A DNA stretch of 64,000 bases. Origin: Ahaetulla prasina. Taxonomy: Eukaryota > Chordata > Lepidosauria > Squamata > Colubridae. Under the pieces are notes generated by a model. That model did no database searches, was not told the origin of the DNA, and was given only the letters and a program-made list of their open reading frames with translations. Shown piece by piece: positions 10,417 through 20,297 of the stretch (position 1 is its first letter; each line of letters begins with the position of its first letter). The DNA lies in contig NC_080542.1 of assembly GCF_028640845.1 (NCBI RefSeq), forward strand, positions 129,974,580 through 130,038,579. The letters run 5' to 3'. The position numbers were made by a program, and so were the translations under genes.

Positions 10417-11685
10417 TAATTTGTATACCGCCCTTCTTCCGAAGGACTCAGGGCGGTGAACAATCAAATCAAATACAAACACAGACAGATACAATATTAA
10501 AAACAGCCCTTAAAAAACTTATTCAATTTGTCGAAAAAATTTAAAATACAAATTACACCCATAAAATTACAGAAATTTAAAACCCAATTAAATTAAATTA
10601 AAATTTTAAAATCACGCCAGTCCAGCCATACGAAATAAATAGGTTTTAAGTTCGCGGCGAAAGGTCCTAAGGTCAGGCAATTGTCAGAATACAGGGGGAA
10701 GCTCGTTCCATAGGGTAGTAGCCCCCACAGAGAAGGCCCTCCCCCTGGGGGCCGCCAGTCGACATTGTTTGGCTGACGGCACCCTAAGGAGTCCCTCTCT
10801 ATGGGAACGCACTGGTCGCTGGGAGATAGAAGACGGCAGTAGACGGTCCCGTAAGTAACCCGGTCCTAAGCCATGGAGCGCTTTGAAGGTGGTAACCAAT
10901 ACCTTGAAGCGCACCCAGAAGACAACAGGTAGCCAGTGCAGTCTGCGCAGGATCGGTGTTACATGGGAGCTCCAACCCGCTCTGTCGTGTCCCACTCCTC
11001 CGCTGACAGCTGGGTCCGGGAAATCCGAATCAGGCTTGCCTCTGCAGCTCTGCCCAAAGTCCTAGCAAAGTCCTCAGAGCAGGCAGGAGACCAGTAAGTG
11101 ACTTCAGCAAGATAAGTTTGACTTTTTGCCTGACTCAGAGACTGCCAGAAAGTAGCTCCTTTATATAGGCCATGGGGTGTGGCACCATGACTCAGCACTC
11201 ATTAAGGCCTGCCCCTCCCTTCCCTCTGTTGCCTCCGTCTCTCCAATCTTCTGATGCGAGGGTCACACCAATCAGCTGTTGGTAATAAACCCTCCTCAGG
11301 CTCACCTGCTGTGGAGGAGGGGGAGGGGTCTAGCTGCTCCGTTTGCCTGGGCATGGAGTCAGGGCTGGGGCAGGGAGATTCTCCTTCTGCAGTTTGTGTG
11401 GGCATGGAGCCAGGACTGGGACCAGGAGGCATACATTCCTCAGTGTGCGGGAGCAGGTAAGAAGGCCCCGGCTGCTCTGAGGGCGGGCAAGACACAACAC
11501 GCTCCCTCAATAACCCGCGCAGCCGCATTCTGGACTAGCTGGAGTCTCCGAGTGCTCTTCAAGGGGAGCCCCATGTAGAGAGCATTGCAATAGTCCAAGC
11601 GAGAAGTAACGAGAGCATGAGTGACCATGCATAAGGCATCCCGGTCCAGGAAGGGAGGCAACTGGTGAATCAGGCGAACCTGATA
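10417..11685 (-). mobile_element. L3-like LINE copy 2, split by a solo LTR
   Basis: It has the same GGGCGG...CCGCCC 3' block and C-terminal RT coding sequence as 5277-6100, for example frame 10684-10995 with HGLGPGYLRDRLL and SVGATTLWNELP. The RT sequence resumes at 11500-11685 after the solo LTR at 10983-11499. The 5' truncation point at about 11685 abuts a PLE end. Frames are short and disrupted. Confidence 0.85.
10983..11499 (-). mobile_element. Solo LTR 1 with 5-bp target duplication
   Basis: The insert begins TGTCGTGTC and ends GACACAACA, so both ends carry TG...CA. It is flanked by CGCTC at 10978-10982 and 11500-11504. Removing it restores the L3 reading. On the minus strand a TATATAAA box lies at 11160-11167, which fixes the transcriptional direction. 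A 5-bp duplication and TG...CA ends fit a Gypsy-type LTR; no internal coding region remains. It resembles the LTRs at 41315 and 46060. Confidence 0.9.
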
Positions 11686-11689
11686 AAAT

Positions 11690-11802
11690 AAGATGACGAA
11701 TGAGACTTTGTCAAAACGTCGCCAAGACACTTCCAATTTTACACAGGAGAAAACCCGAACCACCAAAGACCTACATACAAACACCCATGAAAACCTCAGA
11801 AA

Positions 11803-11864
<62 letters not shown>

Positions 11865-12010
11865 TTTCTGAGGTTTTCACGGCTCTTTGTATGTAGGTCT
11901 TTGGTGGTTCGGGTTTTCTCCCGTGTAAAATTGGAAGTGTCTTGGCGACGTTTCGATGAAGTCTCATTCGTCATCTTCAGGCTTCAGCTTTGTGCTTCTG
12001 GGAGCAATAT
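11690..12010. repeat. Palindromic pair of PLE ends around (TG)n
   Basis: 11690-11804 is a plus-strand PLE 3' end, (TG)n fills about 11805-11862, and 11863-12010 is a minus-strand PLE 3' end. Both arms share the words CTTCCAATTTTACA, AAAACCCGAAC and GACCTACATACAAA. The plus arm starts at AAGATGACGAATGAG, so it begins inside the hammerhead-like core immediately after L3 sequence. Confidence 0.9.
11947..11980 (-). ncRNA. Hammerhead-like motif, family 1 (core intact, one stem mismatch)
   Basis: Minus strand: CTGAAGA, T, GACGAA, loop TGAGAC, TTCATC, then GAAACGTC. Both core blocks are intact; one of six stem pairs is broken (C opposite A). GTC is the expected cleavage triplet, and the next bases GCC can pair partly with the GC before CTGAAGA. 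Confidence 0.65.
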
Positions 12011-12154
12011 ATATATTGTGTGTGTGTGGTGTATGCATGCGTGTGTGTATGTATGTGTATATATCGTGTGTCTGTGAGAGTGAGTGTGTATTTATGTATA
12101 TCATCCTCTACCTCTTCCTCCTCCTCCTCCTTCTTCTTCTTATTTGTGTATTCC
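12011..12154. repeat. TG/TA simple sequence and CT-rich tract
   Basis: GT-rich and TATG-rich simple sequence is followed by a polypyrimidine run of CTC and TTC triplets at about 12109-12142. No coding function is supported. Confidence 0.85.
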
Positions 12155-12588
12155 CATAAATGCAGGGTCCACTTTTCGGATCACTGAACACCACTTTGCA
12201 CAGTCAGCTGCATCTCCAGGCCGCAGGTACATTTTTGTTGATGGTGTCTTACCATTTCTGTTTTGGGCACCCGTGAGGTCGCCAGCCATTGACTTCTAAT
12301 TGATAGTCAGTCTTGGCCACAGTGGAAGGTGCTGCTCTCTGGACATGTCCATACTAGTGGAATCCCCTTCTCTCATCTTCAATATAATTGGTGGCGCACC
12401 AAAATGTTGTTGAATGGTGTCATTTGTGATGTGGTCAGGAAGGGAGATGCCTGATATCCAATGGAGCATTCGTATTTACATGCCATGGAGATAGTTTTTG
12501 GTCCCTATTGTTGCTACCAAGCATTCAGTGCCATACAGTGCAACAGGGCGGATGGTTGTCTTGTAAATTGCAATAGGGTGGATGGTTG

Positions 12589-12590
<2 letters not shown>
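12155..12590 (-). pseudogene. RTE-like LINE, C-terminal RT remnant
   Basis: Read leftward, interrupted frames give [14 protein letters not shown], then HWISGISLPDHITND and QHFGAPPIILKMREG, with AKWCSVIRK further on. This order (YKT..RP..LYG, MLRW-like, then a RWYGH-like region) is typical of the C-terminus of RTE-clade LINE polymerases. At least two stops and a missing RWYGHV-like core show decay. Clade placement is by motif order only. It abuts the long (TG)n at 12590. Confidence 0.55.
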
Positions 12591-12626
<36 letters not shown>

Positions 12627-12852
12627 ATACATACATATGTGTGTGTGTGTGTATGTATAGATGTATATGTCTGTGTGTTTGTGTGTGTACATATAACACA
12701 CACACATATATATATACACAGATATATACACAGATATATATATATGTATGTGTATGTATGTATACATGTATGTATGTATACATGCATGTGTGTGCCTGTG
12801 TGTGTGTGTGTGTGTGTGTATTTATATTTATATATATATATTTATATATATT

Positions 12853-12911
<59 letters not shown>

Positions 12912-12912
12912 C
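12591..12912. repeat. Compound (TG)n/(TATG)n/(TA)n microsatellite
   Basis: About 320 bases of TG, ACAT, TATG and TA repeats, ending in a pure (TA)n of about 60 bases that abuts a PLE end at 12913. Open frames here are translation of simple repeats and are not genes. Confidence 0.95.
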
Positions 12913-13580
12913 TGAGGTTTTCCGGGTGTTTGTATATAGGTCTTTGGTTGTTCGTGTTTTCTCCGTAAAATTGGAAGTGTCTTGGCGATGTTTCACGAAG
13001 TCTCATTCGTCATCTTCAGGCTTCAGCTTCGTGCTTCTGGGAGCAATGTGTGATTGCAGCTGTTTCTTCCTTTTAACTGCTAGTGGGGTTTGAACTGATT
13101 GGGTGGGAGCTTGGCTGTGCTCTGATTGGATGGGGTTTTTTGTGCTCTGATTGGCTGGGGTGTGTCCTGTTTGGTGGGGGCTTGGTTGTGCTCAAATTAG
13201 TCTGTGCTGCAGGGGATTTGAGCTGGTGAGCTGCACTGCTGCTGTTTGGCTCGTGTTCGTGGTCGTGCTACATCTTCATAGTGGGTGTCAGTCTGCTGCA
13301 TGTATGGATTGGAGGGTTTGAAATGGCTAATGTTGCAGCTGCGGTCTGGCTTCTGGTCCTTGGTCGTGCTTCATGATCAGTGTGGGTTTGGGTCTGCTTT
13401 CTGGATGGATGTGCGGTGGTGACATCCTGTGTGGACCTCGTGAGTGTGGGTCTGGTGTCATTCTTCGTGTTAGGGACTCGTTTGTCAATAAGGGCGGGTT
13501 TCCAAATGGCTGGTAGGCGGGAGGTATCATTTCGTTTGTTCATGCTGTGTGGGCGTTTTTCTATCTCAGTGGCTTCTCTG
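12913..13580 (-). mobile_element. PLE copy B, 3' part
   Basis: A minus-strand PLE 3' region including the end of the endonuclease frame. It carries a hammerhead-like motif at 12987-13019 with a one-base loss (GTGAAACATC). It stops abruptly at GGCTTCTCTGA and switches to a plus-strand PLE end at 13581. Long stretches match copy C closely, which suggests local duplication. Confidence 0.85.
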
Positions 13581-13706
13581 AAGCTGAAGCCTGAAGATGA
13601 CGAATGAGACTTCGTCGAAACATCGCCAATACACTTCCAATTTTACGTGGGAGAAAACTCGAATAACCAAAGACCTACATACAAATACCCGCAAAAACCT
13701 CAAAAA

Positions 13707-13737
<31 letters not shown>

Positions 13738-13776
13738 TGCCATGTGCACTTTAGCTATTTTGTATGTATGTGTGTA

Positions 13777-13813
<37 letters not shown>

Positions 13814-13825
13814 ATGTATGTATAT
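13581..13825. repeat. Plus-strand PLE end with (AC)n and (TG)n tracts
   Basis: A plus-strand PLE terminus (13581-13708) runs into (AC)n. It is followed by ATGCCATGTGCAC, a word shared with the 2225/9074 flank duplication in inverted form (GTGCACATGGTATG). A (TG)n/(TATG)n tract then leads to the minus-strand copy C. The presence of flank sequence here shows that this palindrome derives from the same insertion locus as copies at 2767 and 9600. Confidence 0.85.
13591..13624 (+). ncRNA. Hammerhead-like motif, family 1 (plus-strand copy)
   Basis: CTGAAGA, T, GACGAA, loop TGAGAC, TTCGTC (six perfect pairs), then GAAACATC. Only the G before the cleavage triplet differs from GAAACGTC. Stem I could begin with GC/GC and resume with GAAG/CTTC a few bases out. 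Confidence 0.65.
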
Positions 13826-13877
13826 AGGTCTTTGGTTGTTCGTGTTTTCTCCCGTGTAAAATTGGAAGTGTCTTGGT

Positions 13878-13911
13878 GACGTTTCGACGAAGTCTCATTC
13901 GTCATCTTCAG
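13878..13911 (-). ncRNA. Hammerhead-like motif, family 1 (best copy)
   Basis: Minus strand: CTGAAGA, T, GACGAA, loop TGAGAC, TTCGTC, GAAACGTC. Both conserved blocks are intact and stem II has six perfect pairs. Predicted cleavage would follow the C of GTC. Two departures from a classical hammerhead are visible: one unpaired T between CTGAAGA and stem II, and a stem III limited to the self-complementary ACGT, which could pair only between two molecules. Minimal, possibly dimeric hammerheads are known from PLEs. Confidence 0.72.
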
Positions 13912-14160
13912 GCTTCAGCTTCGTGCTTCTGGGAGCAATGTGTGATCGCAGCTGTTTCTTCCTTTTAACTGCTAGTGGGGGTTTGAACTGATTAGGTGGG
14001 AGCTTGGCTGTGCTCTGATTGGATGGGGGTTTTTTTGTGCTCTGATTCATTGGGGGTGTGTCCTGTGTTGGTGGGGGCTTTGTTGTGCTCAGTTTAGTCT
14101 GTTTTGCAGGGGGATTTGAGCTGGTGAGCTGCATTGCTGTTGTTTGGCTTCGTGGTCGTG

Positions 14161-14682
14161 CTACATCTTCATAGTGGGTGTCAGTCTGCTGCATGTATGG
14201 ATTGGAGGGCTAATTGAAATGGCTAATGTTGCAGCTGCGGTCTGGCTTCTGGTTCTTGGTCGTGCTTCATGATCAGTGTGGGTTTGGGTCTGCTTTCTGG
14301 ATGGATGTGCGGTGGTGACATCCTGTGTGGACCTCGTGAGTGTGGGTCTGGTGTCATTCTTCGTGTTAGGGACTCGTTTGTCAATAAGGGCGGGTTTCCA
14401 AATGGCTGGTAGGCGGGAGGTATCATTTCGTTCGTTCATGCTGTGTGGGCGTTTTTCTATCTCAGTGGCTTCTCTGATTATTCTGTTGTTAAAGTGTTCA
14501 GTTTTGGCGATAGTTCTGGTCTTTTTAAAGTCAATATCGTGTCCTGTGACTTTAAAGTGTTGGACCAGGGAAGAAGTTGGTTCCTCTTTTTTGAATGAGT
14601 TCTTGTGTTCTTCAATGCGTGCACTTATTCTTCTGTTGGTTTGTCCAATGTATGTGGTGGGGCAGGCGGTGCATGATTTCAT
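14161..14682 (-). pseudogene. PLE GIY-YIG endonuclease, copy C
   Basis: A 173-residue frame. It carries SCTACPTTYIGQTNRRISARIEEH, shown here as TTYIGQTNRR and EEHKNSFKKEE, followed by SSLVQH and DIDFKKTRTI. The GIY half before the cysteine pair is disrupted relative to copy A, so the nuclease is broken at its N-terminus. Confidence 0.8.
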
Positions 14683-15964
14683 ATACTCCTTGATTTTCTA
14701 ACTCAATTTTGTCTTTGGGGTTTCTTAGGATGGTGGATATTTTTTGGTTTGTGCAGAATGCTGTCTTGATGTTATGTTTGTGGAGGATCTTGCTGATTCT
14801 GTCTGTGGTGCCTTTTATATATGGGAGGAGGGCTGTGCCATTTTCTTGCTCTCTGTCTTGGGTTTTAGTGGGGGGTTCTTTTGGATTAGTTTGGTAATCT
14901 TATTTCTCTGGAATCCATTGGATGTTAGTACGTTTGTGAGTGTGTAGTTCGGTTTTAGGTGTTGTTCGTCAGCTAAGCATTTTGTCCTAGAGATGAGTGT
15001 CTTGGCTACGGAGTTGATCTGTGCTGGGTGGTGGTGTGAGAGTGCATGCAGATAGCGGTTTGTGTGTGTTTTCTTCTGGTAGATGGTGTGTCCTAGGAGC
15101 CATTGGGTTTCTTGTAGACTAAGACATCTAGGAAGGAAGTTGGTTGTTAACTTCTGTTTCCATGGTGAACTGTATTTTGGGGTGTAGGCTATTGTGTGAG
15201 GAAGTTTTCAAGTTTTTCTTTCCGTGTGGCCAGATTATGAAGGTGTCGTCTACGTATCTGAGCCAGAGTTTGGGTTTGTGATCAGATTTTCTAGTGCTTG
15301 GGTTTCAAAGTGTTCCATGTAGAGGTTGGCAATGACAGGTGAGAGGGTGATCCCATGGGTGCGCCTTCTATTTGTTTGTATTTTTGTCCGTTATAGATGA
15401 AGTATGTGTTGGATAGGCAGTGGTTGGTCAGATCTAGGATGTGCTTGGGGGTTATATTGTTTTGGATAGCTGTCAAGGCTTCTTTGATTGGCACTTGGGT
15501 GAAGAGGATATGACATCAAAGCTCACGAGTAGGTCGCTGGGCTGTAAGTTTTGTTTCTTTATGATCTCTATGAACTGGAATGAGTTTTTACGTGTGAGGC
15601 GATGGATTCTGCATAGGGCTGTAGTTGTTTGGCGAGAAATTTGGCTAGGTTTTGTAGAGGTGAGCCTATGGAGCTGACTATGGGTCTGAGTGGGGTTCCT
15701 TCTTTGTGTATCTTGGGAGGCCTAGAGCTTAGGGCATCTGGATGATTTCTCTCTGGGAATGATTCTTTGTTGGATTTCTTCGCTGATGGGGAGGCTTTTA
15801 TTTTGGATCTAGTGGTTTTTCTAGGTAGGTGGTGGGGTCTGTTTTAGGGGCTTGTATGCAGGGTCTTGGAGTAGGTTGGTTAATTTGGTTTGGTAGTCAG
15901 ATGTGTTCATAACCACCGTGGCGTTCCCTTGTCTGCTGGTAGGATTATTATGCTGGTATCTTTT

Positions 15965-16444
15965 TCAGGTTAAGTAGTGCTGTCTGTTCCTCTTTGGGTA
16001 AGTTGCTTTTGGGTGGCTTGCTGCTGCAGAGGATGTTGGTGATTTTGGTCTGATTTTGTTAGCGTCATCGGGGTTGATTTTGGTCAGGCTGGTTTCAACT
16101 CCGCATATAATGGTCTCAGTGGGGATGTATTTGGGAGTGACTGCAAAGTTGAATCCTTTGGAAAGGACATCGGTTTCAGCTTTGGTGAGGATCCTATCTG
16201 AGATGTTATGCACTGTTTGTTTCATGTGTGCTGTGGTGGAGGGGTTTGTTTCTGGCGTTCTTGTAGTCTTGGAGTTTGTTGGTGTGTGTGTGTGTCTTGA
16301 GGGTGGTCTGTGTTTGGCTCTCAGGCGGCAAGTTGTTTGGATTTGTCCCAAAGTGCAGGGTGCATCTTGTTGCTGAGTTTGAGGTGAAGTGTGAGGAGAT
16401 CTTTGTTGATTTGATCTAGGAGGAATCTTTTGTGTGAAGTTCAT
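15965..16444 (-). pseudogene. PLE N-terminal region, copy C
   Basis: A 159-residue frame with a Pro/Thr/Gln-rich start, then NISDRILTKAETDVLSKG and FNFAVTPKYIPTETII. The LT-AE-VLSKGLNFAVTP order is the conserved N-terminal signature of PLE polyproteins, upstream of the RT. It is the only copy of this region in the window. A frameshift separates it from the RT. Confidence 0.8.
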
Positions 16445-16634
16445 TTCTGATTAAGGCCAATTCTGTTCTTTTAGGATCGTTTGGTGGCTGCAGAGTTGGG
16501 TCAATTGGAAGCATTTGGGGATTAAAATTTTGATCTGGCAGTTTCGTGAATGCAAGGTCACATAAAATGGAAGCTCTTTGGACTTCTATTTTCATAGGTC
16601 CTGGTCAGATGGTGGTTCCTCCCGTGAGGTGCAA

Positions 16635-17668
16635 TATTTGTTTTCTGAGGTTTTCATGGTGTTTGTATATAGGTCTTTGGTTATTCGGGTTTTCTCCATA
16701 AATTATTGGACTTCAAGTCTCATTCGTCATCTTCAGGCTTCAACTTCTGGGAGCAATGTGTGATCGCAGCTGTTTCTTCCTTTTAACTGCTAGTGGGGTT
16801 TGAACTGATTGGGTGGGAGCTTGGCTGTGCTCTGATTGGATGGGGTTTTTGTGCTCTGATTGGCTGGGGTGTGTCCTGTGTTGGTGGGGCTTGGTTGTGC
16901 TCAAATTAGTCTGTGTTATTGAGCTGGTGAGCTGCATAGCTGTTGTTTGGCTTTGTGGTCGTGCTACATCTTCATAGTGGGTGTCAGTCTGCTGCATGAA
17001 TGGATTGGAGGGGTTTGAAATGGCTAATGTTGCAGCTGCGGTCTGGCTTCTGGTCCATGGTGCTTCCTGATCAGTGTGGGTTTGGTGTGCTTTCTGGGTG
17101 GATGTGTGGTGGTGACATCCTGTGTGGACCTCGTGAGTGTGGGTCTGGTGTCATTCCTCGTGTTAGGGACGTTTGTCAATAAAGGTTTCCAAATGGCTGG
17201 TCAGGTATCATCTCGTTTGTTCATGCTGTGTGGCGTTTTCTATCTCGGCTTCTGATTATTCTGTTGTTAAAGTGTTCAGTTTTGGCGATAGTTCTGGTCT
17301 TTTTAAAGTCAATATCATGTCCTGTGACTTTAAAGTGTTGGACCAGGAAAAGTTGGTTCCTCTTTTGAATGAGTTCTTGTGTTCTTCAATCGTGCACTTA
17401 TTCTTCTGTTGGTTTGTCCAATGTATGTGGTCAGGCTGCATGATCATATACTCCTTGATTTTCTAACTCAATTTTGTCTTTGGGGTTTCTTAGGATGGTG
17501 GATATTTTTGGTTTGTGCAGAATGCTGTCTTGATGTTATGTTTGTGGAGGATCTTGCTGATTCTGTCTGTGGTGCCTTTATATATGGGACTGTGCCATTT
17601 TCTTGCTCTCTGTCTTGGGTTTTAGTTTCTTTTGGATTAGTTTGGTAATCTTATTTCTCTGGAATCCA
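16635..17668 (-). mobile_element. PLE copy E with many G-run deletions
   Basis: Colinear with the 3' two-thirds of copy C, but shortened at many G-rich points: GGGCGGG, GGTGGGGC and GGGGGG words of copy C are cut or removed. Its hammerhead-like region (16695-16740) is mostly deleted. It ends at GGAATCCATTGGA and switches to a plus-strand PLE end at 17669. Confidence 0.85.
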
Positions 17669-17701
17669 TTGGAACATACAAACACCATGAAAACCTCAGA
17701 A

Positions 17702-17777
<76 letters not shown>

Positions 17778-18175
17778 TGTATGTATGTAGGTCTTTGGTT
17801 ATTCGGTTTTCTCCCGTAAAATTGGAAGTGTCTTGGCGACGTTCGATGAAGTCTCATTAAATCATCTTCAGGCTTCAGCACCGTGCTTCTGGGAGCAATG
17901 TGTGATCGCAGCTGTTTCTTCCTTTTAACTGCTAGTGGGGTTTGAACTGATTGGGTGGGAGCTTGGCTGTGCTCTGATTGGATGGGGTTTTTCTGTGCTC
18001 TGATTGGCTGGGGTGTGTCCTGTGTTGGTGGGGCTTGGTTGTGTTCAGTCTAGTCTGTGCTGCAGGGGGATTTGAGCTGGTGAGCTGCATAGCTGTTGTT
18101 TCGCTTTGTGGTCGTGCTACATCTTCATAGTGGGTGTCAGTCTGCTGCATGAATGGATTGGAGGGGTTTGAATAT
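17669..18175. repeat. PLE palindrome around (TA)n/(TATG)n plus copy G
   Basis: A short plus-strand PLE tip (17669-17704, AACCTCAGAAAACA) runs into (TA)n, then (TATG)n. A minus-strand PLE 3' region follows (17788-18175), with a hammerhead-like motif at 17838-17871 that has lost one base (GTTCG). Confidence 0.85.
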
Positions 18176-18218
18176 ACAAACACCCGTGAAAACCTCAGAA
18201 AACAAATATATATATATA

Positions 18219-18278
<60 letters not shown>

Positions 18279-18437
18279 TGTATGTATGTATGTAGGTAGG
18301 TAGGTAGGTAGGTCTTTGGTTATTCGGGTTTTCTCCCATGTAAAATTGGAAGTGTCTTGGCGACGTTTTCCAAGTCTCATTAAATCATCTTCAGGCTTCA
18401 GCTTCGTGCTTCTGGGAGCAATGTGTGACTGCAGCTG
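18176..18437. repeat. PLE palindrome around (TA)n/(TATG)n, second unit
   Basis: The arrangement of 17669-18175 is repeated: plus-strand tip, (TA)n, (TATG)n, (GTAG)n, then a minus-strand PLE end (18311-18437) with a decayed motif near 18361-18395. Confidence 0.85.
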
Positions 18438-18796
18438 CATTAGCCATTTCAAACCCTCCAATCCATACATGCAGCAGACTGACACCACTACAGAAGATGT
18501 CGACCACACACGAAGCCAAACAGCAGCAGTGCAGCTCACTAAAAATCCTGCAACACAGACTAATTTGAGCACAACCAACCCCACCCAAACAGGACACCCC
18601 AGCCAATCAGAGCACAAAAAAAAACCCCATCCAATCAGAGCACAGCCAAGCTCCCACCCAATCAGTTCAAACCCCCACTAGCAGTTAAAAGGAAGAAACA
18701 GCTGCAATCACATTGCTCCCAGAAACAGAGCTGAAGCCTGAAGATGGCGAATGAGACTTAAATGAAGCATTTAATTTTCAAAAACCGAACAACCAA

Positions 18797-18798
<2 letters not shown>
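18438..18798 (+). mobile_element. PLE 3' fragment, plus strand
   Basis: It starts at TTAGCCATTTCAAACC, runs through the 3' region and reaches a hammerhead-like core near 18738 whose second half is replaced (ATGAAGCATTT). It ends in a (TA)n tract. Confidence 0.8.
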
Positions 18799-18857
<59 letters not shown>

Positions 18858-18872
18858 GTATATGTATATATA
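18799..18872. repeat. (TA)n microsatellite
   Basis: Nearly pure TA with three TGTATA-type interruptions towards the right. It marks the right edge of the PLE cluster. Confidence 0.95.
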
Positions 18873-19624
18873 TATAAACTCAAAAAGTCATTTAAAGAAC
18901 ATTTTAAAAGAAATAACACTGCAGGTACTGAAAGTGACAATATGAAAGATATTTAGTTCTGTAAATCTCTTAAGGCATACAAAGGCCTGTAAATGGAAAA
19001 GCTTAGCCAGATGAGCTTTAACTGCCCCCTGGCTCATAGAAAATCTTAGGTCACTGAGGATTATTATACTAGCAAAAGTAAAATGTGATACCAATAGTTC
19101 CCATTATTAGCAGTATTAACTAGCTCTCCAGACATAAAAGAGTAGGATTATTACCTAATACTTAAATGTTCTTGCTGAGCTCTAAAGTATGACATTTTTC
19201 ATATCTCTGGCAGAGAAATGGGAGACATGAAATGTCAAATACTATATCCTTAGTGAAGACCTGGTTTTGGGATGTCTTATCAGGCCTGGAGGTGATTATG
19301 GCCATGTCTGAGGGTATGTCATATTAGTAAGGAATATGGAATCATTAGTTTGAAATCTGTATGAAATTTATCTGTAGAGGTTGTATTGGGAAAAAAAATC
19401 CAAAGATATTTGCAGAATTCATATGAGAAGAAAGAAAGAGTACATATTTCCTGTTCAATTAAAGAAAAAGAAAACTTTAGAAATTCAGCTGAAATGTGAG
19501 GTTATGATAATCAAGTTGCATTCTGCAAAGTTTCAGGTCCATAATCACTGGATGATATTACCTAGTTAGCATAATGAAACATCTGCAAGAAAATAAGCAA
19601 GCTCAGAGTGGATCAAGGGCCCCT
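18873..19624. other. Non-coding DNA, no gene seen
   Basis: Ordinary AT-rich sequence. Short frames show no family features. Confidence 0.5.
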
Positions 19625-19850
19625 CATTTCAACCCCGAGTTACAAATATTCTCCATTATTAGTAAACATAACTACACTCTGCACCATTTGTAGCTTCCAT
19701 ATGGTCTTCATGGGCAGCTCCACATAGAGGAAACTATAATATTTCAAGTGGGAAGTAATCCTAAACTGGGCTTCCCAATCAAAGAATAGAGTTGTATGTC
19801 TAGGCCCAAAATGCACAGGAGTTCTATCTGGATTGTGCAACTTCATCCAA
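19625..19850 (-). mobile_element. Old L3-like LINE fragment
   Basis: The minus-strand frame 19640-19846 gives FRITSHLKYYSFLYVELPMKTIW, shown here as YYSFLYVELPMK and LQMVQS, aligned with the L3 words DYCNALYMGLP and LQLVQNA. It is strongly diverged, so it is an old copy. Confidence 0.6.
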
Positions 19851-19931
19851 AATTAAAGATGGCAAGTTCCCAGATTCAGTGTATCCTGAAACCTATAGCC
19901 ATTCTTTCGTGCTTGGGTGAAGGCAAAACCT

Positions 19932-20297
19932 GTTGGTTTTTTTTTATAAAAGGTAAAAAAGCATGTGTGCTAGTCATTCCCAACTCTAGGGGGCACTGCT
20001 CATATCCGTTTCAAAGCCAAAGAGCCAGTGTTGTCTGAAGACATCTCTGTGGTTATGTGGCCGGTATAACTAAACACCAAAGGTGCACGGAACGCTGTTA
20101 CCTTCTCACCAAAGATGGTCCCTATTTTTTCTAATTGCATTTTTTACATGCTTTCAAACTGCTAGGTTGGCAGAAGCTGGGACAAGTAACTGAGCTCACC
20201 CCATTATGCGGCACTAGGGATTTGAACTGCTGAAATTGCCGACCTTTTGATCGACAAGCTCTGAGTCTGAACCACTGAGCCAGCGTATCCCTGTTTT
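19932..20297 (-). mobile_element. Sauria-type SINE
   Basis: On the minus strand a tRNA-like head carries an A-box-like TGGCTCAGTGG and a B-box-like AGTTCAAATCC. A unique body follows, then the Bov-B-like tail words AACAGCGTTCCGTGCACC, CCGGCCACATAACC and GCCCCCTAGAGTTGGGA, ending at an A-rich stretch. This SINE family is specific to lizards and snakes and is mobilised by Bov-B LINEs. Confidence 0.88.

Larger units (their letters stand above)
13826..16620 (-). mobile_element. PLE copy C, longest copy, many frameshifts
   Basis: This copy spans from the 3' end next to a (TATG)n tract to the N-terminal PLE coding region. In element order it holds the N-terminal region (15965-16444), RT (about 14980-15860), GIY-YIG endonuclease (14161-14710) and 3' region with an intact hammerhead-like core. 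Compared with copy A it has many one-base losses in G and T runs, so no long RT frame survives. The 5' boundary near 16620 is approximate. Confidence 0.88.

Noticed and set aside
10213..10494. Poly-asparagine / poly-leucine frame
   Set aside because: It is the translation of the AAT/ATT trinucleotide array, fused to L3 tail sequence.
11202..11528. A 108-codon Pro/Ser-rich frame that could look like a gag or regulatory protein
   Set aside because: It lies within solo LTR 1 and the adjacent L3 junction and spans the target duplication, so it cannot be an ancestral gene.
12582..12968. Open frames of 100-160 codons rich in VCVC, HTHT or YIYI
   Set aside because: They are translations of TG and TA microsatellites in several frames and both strands; no protein is likely.
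13826..18440. CRISPR-like array from regularly spaced PLE ends
   Set aside because: The repeats are long, in both orientations and unevenly spaced, and the host is a eukaryote.
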